Shown here one piece after another: positions 1 through 8,262 of a DNA stretch of 64,000 bases (within the stretch, counting starts at the first letter, position 1; every line of letters starts with the position of its first letter). The notes beneath the pieces were generated by a model. That model saw nothing but the letters and a program-made list of their open reading frames with translations, ran no database searches and was not told where the DNA came from. The DNA is taken from contig NZ_WVUG01000001.1 of NCBI RefSeq assembly GCF_017614965.1, positions 45,098 through 109,097 on the forward strand, read 5' to 3'. The translations under genes and the position numbers were made by a program. Source of the DNA: Streptomyces griseorubiginosus (GTDB lineage Bacteria > Actinomycetota > Actinomycetes > Streptomycetales > Streptomycetaceae).

Positions 1-763
1 CGTCGTTGCGCTCGCCCGGCGAGCCGTCGCCCGCCACCAGGTACTTGGGCACGAGGAAGAGCGAGATGCCCTTCACCCCGGGCGGGCCGCCCGGGATCTT
101 CGCCAGCACCAGATGGACGATGTTCTCGCCCAACTCGTGGTCACCGCCGGAGATCCACATCTTGTTGCCGAAGATGCGGAAGGAGCCGTCGTCGCGGGGC
201 TCGGCGCGGCAGGTGATGTCGGCGAGCGAGGATCCGGCCTGCGGTTCGGACAGGCACATGGTGCCGTGGTAGCGGCCCTCGAGCATGGGGCGGACATAGG
301 TGTCCACCTGGTCGTCGCTGCCGTGTGCGAGCAGCAGGTTGGCGCCTGCGACCGTCAGCATGGCGTACGCCCATGTGCTGATGTTCGCCGCCTGGAACCA
401 GAGGAAACAGGCCGTCTGGACGACCTGCGGGAGCTGCAGGCCCCCGACACCGGCATCCATGCCCCCGCTGAGCAGTCCGGCGTCCGCGACCGTGTCGAGG
501 GCGGTCTTGACGTCGGGCGGCAGCACGGCCCGGCCGTCGACCATCCTCGGTTCCTGCTCGTCGTTCAGTCTGTTGTGCGGAGCGAAGCGTTCCGCCGCGA
601 TCTCCGCGCAGAGGTCGAGAACGGCGTCGAACGTCTCCCGCGTGTGGTCGGAGTACCGCTCGCGCTTGGTGAGCGCCTCCACGTCGAGTCAGTAGTACAG
701 CGCGAACTCCAGGTCAGGGCGGGACAGCAGAAGTGAGCGGGGCGTGGGGGACGGGTCTGCCAT
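1..763 (-). pseudogene. Long-form acyl-CoA dehydrogenase, interrupted by an in-frame TGA; 3' end beyond the window
   Basis: The frame begins at ATG 763, preceded by a good AGGAG site, and stays open to the left edge except for TGA at 689-691 (codon 25). It reads LEFALYY-stop-LDVEALTK, where relatives of this long (about 600-residue) acyl-CoA dehydrogenase group usually have a Trp, so a single TGG-to-TGA change explains it. Downstream the protein is well conserved: MCLSEPQAGSS (about residues 169-179) and GNKMWISGGDHE, both typical of FAD-dependent acyl-CoA oxidation. A GTG at 682 could restart translation but has no ribosome site. It is the last visible gene of the minus-strand acyl-CoA operon beginning at 5865. 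It is either a recent pseudogene or a sequencing error; roughly 250 codons are visible. Confidence 0.8.
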
Positions 764-947
764 GGGCGCTCCTGAGAATCGGGCGGGGGGTGGAGGGCGG
801 CGGAGTCGTGGTCGACCGGATCCCACCGGGATGGGCGCGCCGCGGCGGAATCGGCCGGGATCGCTCCGGGCCGCGGCACCGGAAGCCTGCCGACGCCGGT
901 GCCTGGGACCGCCGAGGCGCGGCCCGCGACAGCGCCCTCGGTCGTGA

Positions 948-2165
948 TCAGGCCGTCCCGGGGGCGAACCGCCGGAGTTCCCGGCGGGCGAGGGACATCT
1001 TGTGGACCTCGTCGGGTCCGTCGGCTATGCGCAGCATGCGCGCCTGGGCGTACAGCTCGGCAAGGGGAAAGTCCTGGCTCACGCCGGCGCCGCCGTGGGC
1101 CTGGATCGCGTGGTCGATGACCCATGTGGCCATCCTCGGTGCGGCCACCTTGATGGCGGAGATCTCGACCGCCGCACCGCGGTTGCCGACGGTGTCCATC
1201 AGCCACGCCGTCTTCAGCACGAGCAGCCGGGTCGTCTCGATGCGGATGCGCGCCTCGGCGACCCAGTCCTGGAAGACACCCTGCTCGGCGAGAGGTTTCC
1301 CGAACGGAGTGCGCTGGTGGGCACGTGAGCACATCAGGTCGAAGGCGCGCTCCGCCATGCCGATGAGCCGCATCGCATGGTGGATCCGCCCAGGGCCCAG
1401 ACGCGCCTGGGCGATCGCGAAGCCGCCGTGCAGCTCGCCCAGCAGGTTCTCGCGAGGGACCCGGACGTTGTCGTAGACGATCTCGGCGTGGCCGCCGTGG
1501 CCGCCGTCCGTGTAGCCGAACACGCTGGTCGACCGCAGTATGTTCACGCCGGGTGTGTCGAGCGGTACGACGATCATGCTGTGCGTCCGGTGGCGTTCGC
1601 CGGCGGGATCCGAGCGGCCCATCACGATGGCGACCTTGCAGGCCGGGCTCATCGCGCCGCTGGACCACCACTTGCGGCCGTCGATCCGGAACCCGTCACC
1701 GTCCTCGGTGATCCGCGTGTCGATGTTGTTGGCATCGGAACTGGCGACCAGGGGTTCGGTCATGGAGTAGGCGGAGCGGATCTCACCGTCGAGAAGCGGT
1801 TCCAGCCACCGTTTCTGGACGGCAGGTGTCGCGAACTGCGCGAGGATCTCCATGTTGCCGGTGTCGGGTGCCGAGCAGTTGAGGGCCTCCGGCATGATCC
1901 ACGGACTGCGGCCGGTGATCTCGGCGAGGGGCGCGTACTCGAGATTGGTCAGGCCCGCTCCCTTCTCTCCCGGAAGGAAGAGGTTCCACAACCCGCGATC
2001 ACGGGCGGCCTTCTTCAGCTCCTTCATCACGGGCGGAGTCTCCCAGGGGCCGATCTGGGTTTTCTGCTTCGCGTACAGGGGCTCGGCAGGGATGACGAGC
2101 TCGTTCAGGAACTCCAGGGCCTGCTGCTTGAGATCGCGGACCCGCTGGGTCTCGGTGATGTCCAT
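948..2165 (-). CDS. Acyl-CoA dehydrogenase (ACAD10/11-like)
   Basis: 405-residue FAD-dependent dehydrogenase that would introduce an alpha-beta double bond into an acyl-CoA. Visible family marks are YSMTEP (about 133-138), the substrate/FAD loop KWWSSG (165-170), RTPFGKPL (about 295) and the C-terminal HGGAGVSQD and DGPDEVH segments, the last typical of the ACAD10/11 branch. Start: the ATG at 2165 lies one base after the stop of the upstream SDR gene and follows GGAGGA, so translation is probably coupled; a longer in-frame extension to 2225 would overlap the SDR and lacks support. Length is normal. It sits between the SDR and the interrupted dehydrogenase in one operon, so it likely acts on the same CoA ester. 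Substrate unknown. Confidence 0.92.
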   Translation of the reverse strand: MDITETQRVRDLKQQALEFLNELVIPAEPLYAKQKTQIGPWETPPVMKELKKAARDRGLWNLFLPGEKGAGLTNLEYAPLAEITGRSPWIMPEALNCSAPDTGNMEILAQFATPAVQKRWLEPLLDGEIRSAYSMTEPLVASSDANNIDTRITEDGDGFRIDGRKWWSSGAMSPACKVAIVMGRSDPAGERHRTHSMIVVPLDTPGVNILRSTSVFGYTDGGHGGHAEIVYDNVRVPRENLLGELHGGFAIAQARLGPGRIHHAMRLIGMAERAFDLMCSRAHQRTPFGKPLAEQGVFQDWVAEARIRIETTRLLVLKTAWLMDTVGNRGAAVEISAIKVAAPRMATWVIDHAIQAHGGAGVSQDFPLAELYAQARMLRIADGPDEVHKMSLARRELRRFAPGTA

Positions 2166-2166
2166 A

Positions 2167-2904
2167 TCAGATCGAGATTCCTCCGTCGACGGGCAGCACC
2201 ACGCCCGTGATGTAGCTCGCTTCATCGGATGCGAGGAATCCGACGGCCGGGCATATCTCGGCAGGCTCGGCGAAGCGGCCCAGGGGGATGGCGCTGGAGA
2301 GTTCCGCCAATTTCTCGTCGGGAATCGAGTCGACCATCCTGGTATGGGCGTTGGGGGAGATGGCGTTCACCGTGACGCCGAACCGTGCCAGCTCCTTCGC
2401 GGTGGTCTTCGTGAATCCGATGATCCCGGCTTTGGCGGCGGCGTAGTTGGCCTGTCCCGTGTTGCCGCGCAGGCCGGTGTAGGAGGTGACGTTGATGATG
2501 CGCCCACGGCCCCGTGCCCGGAAGTGCGGGACGCAGGCCCGGGTGAACCGGAACGTTCCCCCGGCGTGAACGTCGAGTACCGCGTTCCAGTCGTCGTCGC
2601 TCAGCTTCCACACGACGCCGTCACGGAGGATTCCGGCGTTGTTGACGAGGACGTCCACACCGCCGAACTCGCGGACGACGGTGCTGGTCACATCCTCGAC
2701 GTCCGAGGTCTTCCCGACGTCGGCGGAAAGGGGGAGGGCACCCAGCGTACTGGCGGCGGCCTTCAACTCCCGTTCGTCCAGGTCGACCATGGCGAGCTTC
2801 GCCCCATGGGAACTGAAGAAGCGGCTGAGTTCGAGACCGATTCCACGCGCCGCGCCGGTGACGATGACACTGCGACCGGTGAAGTCGTAGGAGATTGTGG
2901 GCAT
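2167..2904 (-). CDS. SDR-family 3-hydroxyacyl/3-oxoacyl reductase (FabG-like)
   Basis: 245-residue classical short-chain dehydrogenase. Seen in the sequence: TGAARGIG (16-23) for NAD(P), NNAG (88-91), catalytic Ser141 and YAAAK (Tyr154, Lys158), and the C-terminal GGISI. The ATG at 2904 is preceded by AGAAGGAA; a longer frame to 3042 would run into the thiolase intergenic space without a ribosome site. In an operon with ligase, thiolase and acyl-CoA dehydrogenases it plausibly performs the hydroxyacyl-CoA oxidation or ketone reduction step. No separate enoyl-CoA hydratase is visible in this operon, so the pathway is incomplete in the window. Confidence 0.93.
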   Translation of the reverse strand: MPTISYDFTGRSVIVTGAARGIGLELSRFFSSHGAKLAMVDLDERELKAAASTLGALPLSADVGKTSDVEDVTSTVVREFGGVDVLVNNAGILRDGVVWKLSDDDWNAVLDVHAGGTFRFTRACVPHFRARGRGRIINVTSYTGLRGNTGQANYAAAKAGIIGFTKTTAKELARFGVTVNAISPNAHTRMVDSIPDEKLAELSSAIPLGRFAEPAEICPAVGFLASDEASYITGVVLPVDGGISI

Positions 2905-2962
2905 TTGAGTTCCTTCTAGTACGAACGGGCCTGGTACGAGTGAATGAAGGGTGCGGGAGAGG

Positions 2963-4186
2963 TCAGCGCAGTCGCTCGATGACCATGGCGAGGCCCTGGC
3001 CTCCGCCGATGCACATGGTTTCGAGGCCGAACCGGCCGTCATGACGTCGTAGCGCGTTCAGCAGTGTGGAGGTGATGCGGGCGCCCGTCATGCCGAACGG
3101 GTGGCCGAGGGCGATGGCGCCGCCGTGCACGTTGAGCCGGTCGATGTCGATCCCGAGGGCCCGCTGCGAGGCCAGGACCTGCGCGGCGAACGCCTCGTTG
3201 ATCTCGACGAGGTCGATGTCGCCCATCGTCAGCCCGGCGTTCGCCAGCGCGCGCCGGCTCGCTTCGACCGGCCCCAGTCCCATGATCTCGGGGGACAGGC
3301 CGCAGGAGCCGAAGGAGACGATGCGGGCGAGCGGGTCCAGTCCCAGGTCCCGGGCGCGGGCGTCGCTCATGACGACGACCGCGGCGGCACCGTCGTTGAG
3401 GGGGCAGCTGTTCGCGGCGGTGACCGTACCGTTCTCGCGGAAGACCGGCTTGAGCCCGGACACCGCGTCATAGGACGTGCCGCGCCTGGGGCATTCGTCG
3501 ATCTCGAACACGCCGCCGTCGGGCAGTGTCACCGGGACGATCTCGTCGGTGAACACGCCGTCGTCCAGGGCGCGTATCGCGCGTTGCTGGGAGAGCACCG
3601 CGAACTCGTCCTGGTCGCGGCGGCTCACCTGCGCGGCGAGAGCCACGTTCTCGGCGGTCTGGCCCATCGAGACGTAGATGTCGGGAAGCGCACCGTCCTC
3701 CCGGGGATCACGCCATCCGGCGTTGGTGGCGGCGCCCGCCTTGGTGCGCTGCTCGGCCTCCGCGAAGCGCGGGTTGTGGAAGACCGGGACGCCCGCGCCG
3801 ACCGCCGTCTCGACCGCGTAGCGCGAGACGCTCTCCACGCCGGCGGAGACGAACACGTCTCCGTCGCCCGCGCGTATCGCGTTGGCGGCCATGCGGGTCG
3901 TCTCCAGGCTCGAACCGCAGCCTCGGTTCACGGAGGCGGCGGGAACGTGATCCCACCCCGACAGCACGGCGACGCGCCGGGCGATGTTCTCCCCCTGTTC
4001 ACCGCTCTGCTCCCAGGCGCCCAGGTAGAGGTCGTTGATGTCATGCGGCTGCACCTGGGGAACTGCGAGCAGGGTCTTTCCGATGACTTCGGCCGCGAGG
4101 TCGTCCGCGCGCACGTCGACGAGCGAACCTTTGCGGGCACGGCCGATGGCTGATCGTGCCGCCGCCACTATCACTGCTTCGGTCAT
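2963..4186 (-). CDS. Acetyl-CoA acyltransferase (thiolase)
   Basis: 407-residue thiolase catalysing CoA-dependent cleavage of a 3-oxoacyl-CoA or the reverse condensation. The catalytic triad is visible: Cys90 in NRGCGSSLE, His362 in GHPFGMTG and Cys392 in CIGGGQG. Length is typical of the FadA/AtoB family. ATG 4186 overlaps the upstream ligase stop by four bases (ATGA), a clear sign of operon translation coupling. It completes the logic ligase, dehydrogenase, reductase, thiolase for chain shortening of an acyl-CoA. Chain-length preference cannot be read from the sequence. Confidence 0.95.
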   Translation of the reverse strand: MTEAVIVAAARSAIGRARKGSLVDVRADDLAAEVIGKTLLAVPQVQPHDINDLYLGAWEQSGEQGENIARRVAVLSGWDHVPAASVNRGCGSSLETTRMAANAIRAGDGDVFVSAGVESVSRYAVETAVGAGVPVFHNPRFAEAEQRTKAGAATNAGWRDPREDGALPDIYVSMGQTAENVALAAQVSRRDQDEFAVLSQQRAIRALDDGVFTDEIVPVTLPDGGVFEIDECPRRGTSYDAVSGLKPVFRENGTVTAANSCPLNDGAAAVVVMSDARARDLGLDPLARIVSFGSCGLSPEIMGLGPVEASRRALANAGLTMGDIDLVEINEAFAAQVLASQRALGIDIDRLNVHGGAIALGHPFGMTGARITSTLLNALRRHDGRFGLETMCIGGGQGLAMVIERLR

Positions 4187-5865
4187 CGGCTCGCACTCTC
4201 CTGGGGCGGGTTGTCACGGAGCCGGCGGCGCAGGATCTTGCCGGTGGTCGTCCTGGGCAGTTCGTCGACGATCTCGACTAGGCGCGGGTACTTGTAGGCG
4301 GCCATGTTCTCCTTGGCGTACTGGATGATCTCGTCCGGCGTCGCCGTCACACCGGGGTGCAGGGAGACGAAGGCCTTGACGGTCTCCCCGCGGTACGTGT
4401 CGGGGACCCCGACGACGGCCACTTCCCGGATCGCCGGATGGGTGTAGAGAAGGTCTTCGACCTCCCGGGGCCACACCTTGTAACCGGAGGCGTTGATCAT
4501 GTCCTTCTTGCGGTCGACGAGGTAGAACCAGCCCTCCTCGTCCATGAAGCCGACGTCGCCGGTGCGCAGTTCACCGCCGGGCAGGGCAGCGGCCGACTCC
4601 TCGGGCCGGTTCCAGTAGCCCGGGATCACCTGCGGGCCGCTGATCGCGATCTCGCCCACCTGCCCGACCGGCAGTTCCTCGCCGTCGTCGCCGAGGATGC
4701 GGACGACGGTGCCGAAGACCGGCACGCCGATGGACAGCGCCCCCGAGGCGGGATCGACGGGAGCGGTGGCGCCCAGCGGGGTGGCGTGGGTCGGCGCGTT
4801 GGTCTCGGTCAACCCGTAGATGTTGTGGATATAGATCCCCGTTCTGGCCTCGAACGCCTCGTTCACGGCGGGTGCGATCGGCGCGCCGCCGGAATACACG
4901 ATCCGCAACGACGAGAAGTCCTCCGCCGGCCGGCTGGACTCTTCGGCCAGCCTGGTGAGAGCGGTGATCGCGGCAACCGTGAAGGTGGGCCGGTGCTCAC
5001 GCAACGCGTCCAGCACGACCGCGGGATGGAAGCGGTGCGCGAGCACGAGCGGGCACGGCAGCAACAGAGCCAGACCGACATGGCCGACCAGTCCGGTGAT
5101 GTGGAACAACGGCGCGATCCCGAGCACGCTGTCCCGTGAAGTGAGCCCGAGCCACTCGCGGAAGTTGTAGCAGCCGTACACCATCGTGCCGTGGGTGTTC
5201 ATCGCGCCCTTGGGCCGGCCGGTGGTCCCGGACGTGTAGGTCAGCACCGCGATGTCGTCCGGTTTCGGGGCTGATGCTTCGGTCCGCCGTCCATCGTGGG
5301 CGGCCACGATGTCCAGGAGGTCGAGCGTGCCGTCGGCGACAGGTCGGCGTGGCGTCCGCAGCACGCGCTCGTCGTCGCGGGTCTGCCAGTCCAGCTCCGA
5401 GGTGGTGATCACCGTGCCCACACGGGTCTGCCTGGACGCGATGACATCGCGTACGACAGCCGGGTACAGCTCGTCCAGGCAGAGCAGTGCCGTCGCGCCG
5501 GAATCGGTGAGCATGAAGGCGAGCTCTCGGCCCTTGTTCATGGGATTGATCGCGACAGCGCCGCCTCCGGCCTTCCACGCGCCGAGCAGACCGACGACGA
5601 AGCCGGGGTTGTTCTGCACGTAGACGGCCAGTCGATCGCCGGGTTGGAACCCCCGGTCCAGCAGGGTGAGCGCGAGCGCGTCGGAGGCCTGGTCGAGCTG
5701 CGCGACGGTGAGTTCGCCGTCGAAGTAGCGGAGCGCGACCTGGTCCGGTGCGCGCCTGACCGAGGCCTGAAACATCTCCAGCATGGTGTGGAATTCAGGT
5801 TCGATGCCGTGGGGCTGGCCTTCCCGATAGCGGGCAAGCCACGGCCGACTGCGATATGTGCTCAC
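4183..5865 (-). CDS. Acyl-CoA synthetase (AMP-forming ligase)
   Basis: 560-residue ANL-superfamily ligase that activates a carboxylic acid to its CoA thioester through an acyl-adenylate. Visible motifs are the P-loop YTSGTTGRPKGA (210-221), the acyl-binding GLTETNAP motif, the hinge region LRTGDVGFMDEEG and the catalytic Lys in PRTTTGKILRR near residue 543. Start is GTG 5865, weakly preceded by GCGAGA. It is the first gene of the minus-strand operon to position 1 and diverges from the GntR gene at 6185, which is the obvious candidate regulator. Could act on medium/long-chain fatty acids or an aryl-alkanoic acid; the catabolic surroundings favour either. Confidence 0.94.
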   Translation of the reverse strand: MSTYRSRPWLARYREGQPHGIEPEFHTMLEMFQASVRRAPDQVALRYFDGELTVAQLDQASDALALTLLDRGFQPGDRLAVYVQNNPGFVVGLLGAWKAGGGAVAINPMNKGRELAFMLTDSGATALLCLDELYPAVVRDVIASRQTRVGTVITTSELDWQTRDDERVLRTPRRPVADGTLDLLDIVAAHDGRRTEASAPKPDDIAVLTYTSGTTGRPKGAMNTHGTMVYGCYNFREWLGLTSRDSVLGIAPLFHITGLVGHVGLALLLPCPLVLAHRFHPAVVLDALREHRPTFTVAAITALTRLAEESSRPAEDFSSLRIVYSGGAPIAPAVNEAFEARTGIYIHNIYGLTETNAPTHATPLGATAPVDPASGALSIGVPVFGTVVRILGDDGEELPVGQVGEIAISGPQVIPGYWNRPEESAAALPGGELRTGDVGFMDEEGWFYLVDRKKDMINASGYKVWPREVEDLLYTHPAIREVAVVGVPDTYRGETVKAFVSLHPGVTATPDEIIQYAKENMAAYKYPRLVEIVDELPRTTTGKILRRRLRDNPPQESASR

Positions 5866-6184
5866 CGGGATCTCGCTTTCCGCACCGCACCTGTGTGCGG
5901 CGCCTAGCGGCAGGGTCTACGGGCTGCTTCGCCTGGCCGCGGAATCGCACAGGCTGAAAGCCGGACGGCCGGTCGGGTCGATGTGATGGCTCGAACATTG
6001 CGATGGTGAGGTTCCAACGGCCCGGGGAGAGAGGGAGTGCGGATGGTCGGCCCTTTGCGTGCCGCTCGGCCGGAGGCGCTTCCGCGGCTCACGGTGCGCA
6101 GCCGGCGGACACTCGGGGGTGGAGTGGGTACCTCTCAGGCGGCTCGTGGCGGAGAGTGACCATGCCGTCGTTTAAGATGACGCC
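5866..6184. promoter_or_regulatory. Divergent promoter region between the acyl-CoA operon and gntR
   Basis: 319 bp without a convincing gene. It must hold both divergent promoters. On the plus side, TAAGAT at 6173-6178 ends six bases before the GntR ATG (6185), a spacing that would put the transcription start on the ATG itself (leaderless mRNA). I see no strong symmetric GntR operator by eye. Confidence 0.5.
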
Positions 6185-6892
6185 ATGACGGAGGGGAGCG
6201 GTCGGCAGACCCAGGCACAGTCGATGAGCGACAAGGCGTTCGAGACGCTCCGTGATGCCATCGTGCGCTGTGAACTGGCGCCGGGTGCGTGGATCAAGGC
6301 GTCCGAGCTGTCGGAGTCGCTGGGCCTGGGCCGGACACCGACGATGCAGGCGCTCCAGCGCCTCGAAGCGGCCGGGTTCACCCGCCCGGTCAAGCGCAAG
6401 GGCTGGCAGGTCACGCCGGTGACGTTGCAGAGCGTCCATGACATCCTCGAAGCCTTCGAGATGACCGCCCCGGGGCTGGTGGCACTGATCATCCGAAACG
6501 CCTCGGACGAGCAGGTGGCCACACTGGGTGAGATGCTCACGAAATGGGTACCTGGCCGTCCCGCCTCCGAAGTCAAGCCTGATGTGACGGTGGCCCCGAT
6601 CCGCTATGCCGTCCAGATCTGCGGCAACCCGGTGATCACGGGGATGTCGCTTCCCTTGGCGACGCACGTGGAGCGCGTCTTCAATTTCGGAATGCTGCAG
6701 GATCATTTCATGGACCCCGTTTACGTCCGTCGGCGCAGCGCTTTCCTGGAGGCCATGGCGGCCCGGGACGAGAAACGCGCGCCGGAGGCGTTTCTGAAAG
6801 TGCTCCATGTCGGGGCGGCGGAACTCAATCGGATTCTTCAGAGCGCGCAGTCCATCCGCTCCGTTCCCCTGCGCATCGAGCACGTCTCCTGA
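6185..6892 (+). CDS. GntR-family (FadR-type) transcriptional regulator
   Basis: 235 residues. The N-terminal winged helix (about 15-80) has the GntR pattern: LRDAIVRCELAPGAWI, then SELSESLGLGRTP, then a wing ending in GWQVTP. The rest is an all-helical FCD-like effector domain. Its position divergent from the acyl-CoA ligase operon suggests it senses an acyl-CoA or acid and controls that operon. No Shine-Dalgarno precedes ATG 6185, and a -10-like TAAGAT lies immediately upstream, consistent with leaderless translation. Family call is firm; ligand unknown. Confidence 0.9.
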   Translation: MTEGSGRQTQAQSMSDKAFETLRDAIVRCELAPGAWIKASELSESLGLGRTPTMQALQRLEAAGFTRPVKRKGWQVTPVTLQSVHDILEAFEMTAPGLVALIIRNASDEQVATLGEMLTKWVPGRPASEVKPDVTVAPIRYAVQICGNPVITGMSLPLATHVERVFNFGMLQDHFMDPVYVRRRSAFLEAMAARDEKRAPEAFLKVLHVGAAELNRILQSAQSIRSVPLRIEHVS

Positions 6893-6965
6893 CCCGGAGC
6901 GCCACGGCGGCGGCACATGATGCTGTGCCGTACTCGGCCTGGTCGGGCGTGGAGCGGCAGCCGGC

Positions 6966-6991
6966 ACCCGCGGCTGACCTCGGCCGCGGGT
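6966..6991. terminator. Hairpin terminator between convergent genes
   Basis: ACCCGCGGC (6966-6974) and GCCGCGGGT (6983-6991) form a perfect 9-bp stem with an 8-nt loop, placed between the ends of the convergent gntR and NmrA-like genes. No U-tract, as is usual in this GC-rich group. Confidence 0.6.
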
Positions 6992-7060
6992 GAGGCTGGT
7001 TCGCTCAACATACGGCGCCGCGCGATCCGCTGGTGTGGTCGAGCCCGACGCCGTCATGTG

Positions 7061-7960
7061 TCACTTGGAAGAGAAGTGTTCAGAAGCCCAGGTCGCGAAG
7101 TCGCGCACCTCAGGGTGCAGCTCGCGGGTGGCGGCGAAGTCGGCCTCGTAGGCGGGAGTCTTGCCGAACCAGGCGAACATCGCGCGCATGTCGGCGTTGT
7201 CACCGAGAACATCGAGGGGCAGGGGCTCGAAGCGGCCCGGCTTCCCGGCAGCGGCACCCAGCGTGGCGACGATCTGCTCGGCCGTGAGTTCGTCGCCGGC
7301 GATCTCGATCGCGCGGCCCTCGGTGGTCTTAGGGTCGAGAAGCGCGGTCGCGGCGATGGCACCGATATCGGCGACGGCTATCAGCTGCAACGGCACGTCC
7401 CCGGGCAGTGGCATGCGCAGCACGAGGACCCCGTCCTCCTCCTGAGGGCTGCCGCCGGGGGCTGCGAAGTTGTCCATGAAGAGGGTGGGGCGCAGGATCG
7501 TGGTGTTCAGCCCCAACTTGCGCAGGTGCTCCTCGATCCGGCCCTTGCTCTCGAAGTGGGGGACACCCGTGTTGCGCTCGGCGCCGCCCACCGAACTGAA
7601 CACGAGGTGAGGGACCTCCGCGTCACGTGCCGCGTCGCCCAGGGCCAGGCCGAGCTCGATCTCGCGCTCCGTACCGCCCGGGCCCATCATCGTCGTCATG
7701 GCGTAGACGCCGTCCACACCGGTAAACGCCGCACGGAGTGCTTCATGATCCTCGATGCCGGCCTGGACCAGTTCTGCTCCGCGGTCGGCCAGACGGCGGG
7801 CGCGGTCTGACAGGGGGTCGCGCACCGTTGCCCGGACCCGGGCTCCGGCGTCCAGGAGCGCACTCGCGGTCGCGCCGCCCTGCTGTCCAGTGGCACCAAC
7901 CACGGTGAAGAGCTTGCGGGGTTCCGCAACCGCGTTCGGGGAGCCATCTGCCGTCGTCAT
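7061..7960 (-). CDS. NmrA-family NAD(P)-binding protein
   Basis: 299-residue atypical SDR. VGATGQQGG at 21-29 is the NmrA-type dinucleotide motif, followed by an extended Rossmann region with no YxxxK active site, so it may be a redox sensor or quinone/isoflavone-type reductase rather than a classical dehydrogenase. ATG 7960 has a strong AAGGAG. It is transcribed divergently from the oxygenase-like gene at 8263; two AAACRTGTTT-like palindromes lie between them, and the same palindrome precedes the hydrolase at 10666, so the three may form one regulon. Confidence 0.85.
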   Translation of the reverse strand: MTTADGSPNAVAEPRKLFTVVGATGQQGGATASALLDAGARVRATVRDPLSDRARRLADRGAELVQAGIEDHEALRAAFTGVDGVYAMTTMMGPGGTEREIELGLALGDAARDAEVPHLVFSSVGGAERNTGVPHFESKGRIEEHLRKLGLNTTILRPTLFMDNFAAPGGSPQEEDGVLVLRMPLPGDVPLQLIAVADIGAIAATALLDPKTTEGRAIEIAGDELTAEQIVATLGAAAGKPGRFEPLPLDVLGDNADMRAMFAWFGKTPAYEADFAATRELHPEVRDFATWASEHFSSK

Positions 7961-8034
7961 GTCGGTCTCCTTGTCGGAGCAGTAGTCGTCGTCACGCTGG
8001 AAAGCCAGGTCAGTGGTGCGGCCGGCTTCCCGTC

Positions 8035-8044
8035 AAACGTGTTT
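8035..8044. promoter_or_regulatory. Palindromic operator candidate, AAACRTGTTT copy 1
   Basis: Reads AAACGTGTTT, in the context TCAAACGTGTTTCAC. It lies 75 bp upstream of the NmrA-like start. One of three related palindromes in this neighbourhood. Confidence 0.5.
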
Positions 8045-8099
8045 CACATCGCCTCAGGTCATCATTACCGTCTCAATAAAGATTTCTGTCTGTCAAGTT

Positions 8100-8109
8100 A
8101 AACATGTCT
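8100..8109. promoter_or_regulatory. Palindromic operator candidate, AAACRTGTTT copy 2 (one mismatch)
   Basis: Reads AAACATGTCT, one base off the perfect palindrome, 65 bp from copy 1 and about 150 bp upstream of the dehydrogenase-fold gene at 8263. Confidence 0.45.
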
Positions 8110-8262
8110 ATGTTAGGTTCGTAGAGTCGCGCAACCTGGCCGAGCCGAACTCAGAAGGTTGTCCGACGTGGTGGCAAGCGTGTCCAACGCCGTCGGCGGT
8201 TTCCGTCGGCCGTGCCCGTGGCCCTCGCCTTGACAGCGCCGTTCTCCCGGATCGAGGTTCTC

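Larger units (their letters stand above)
7961..8262. promoter_or_regulatory. Divergent, locally AT-rich promoter region
   Basis: 302 bp with no gene. An AT-rich island around 8040-8120 contains the two palindromic sites listed below and is the likely shared promoter/operator region for the divergent NmrA-like and dehydrogenase-fold genes. Confidence 0.6.
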
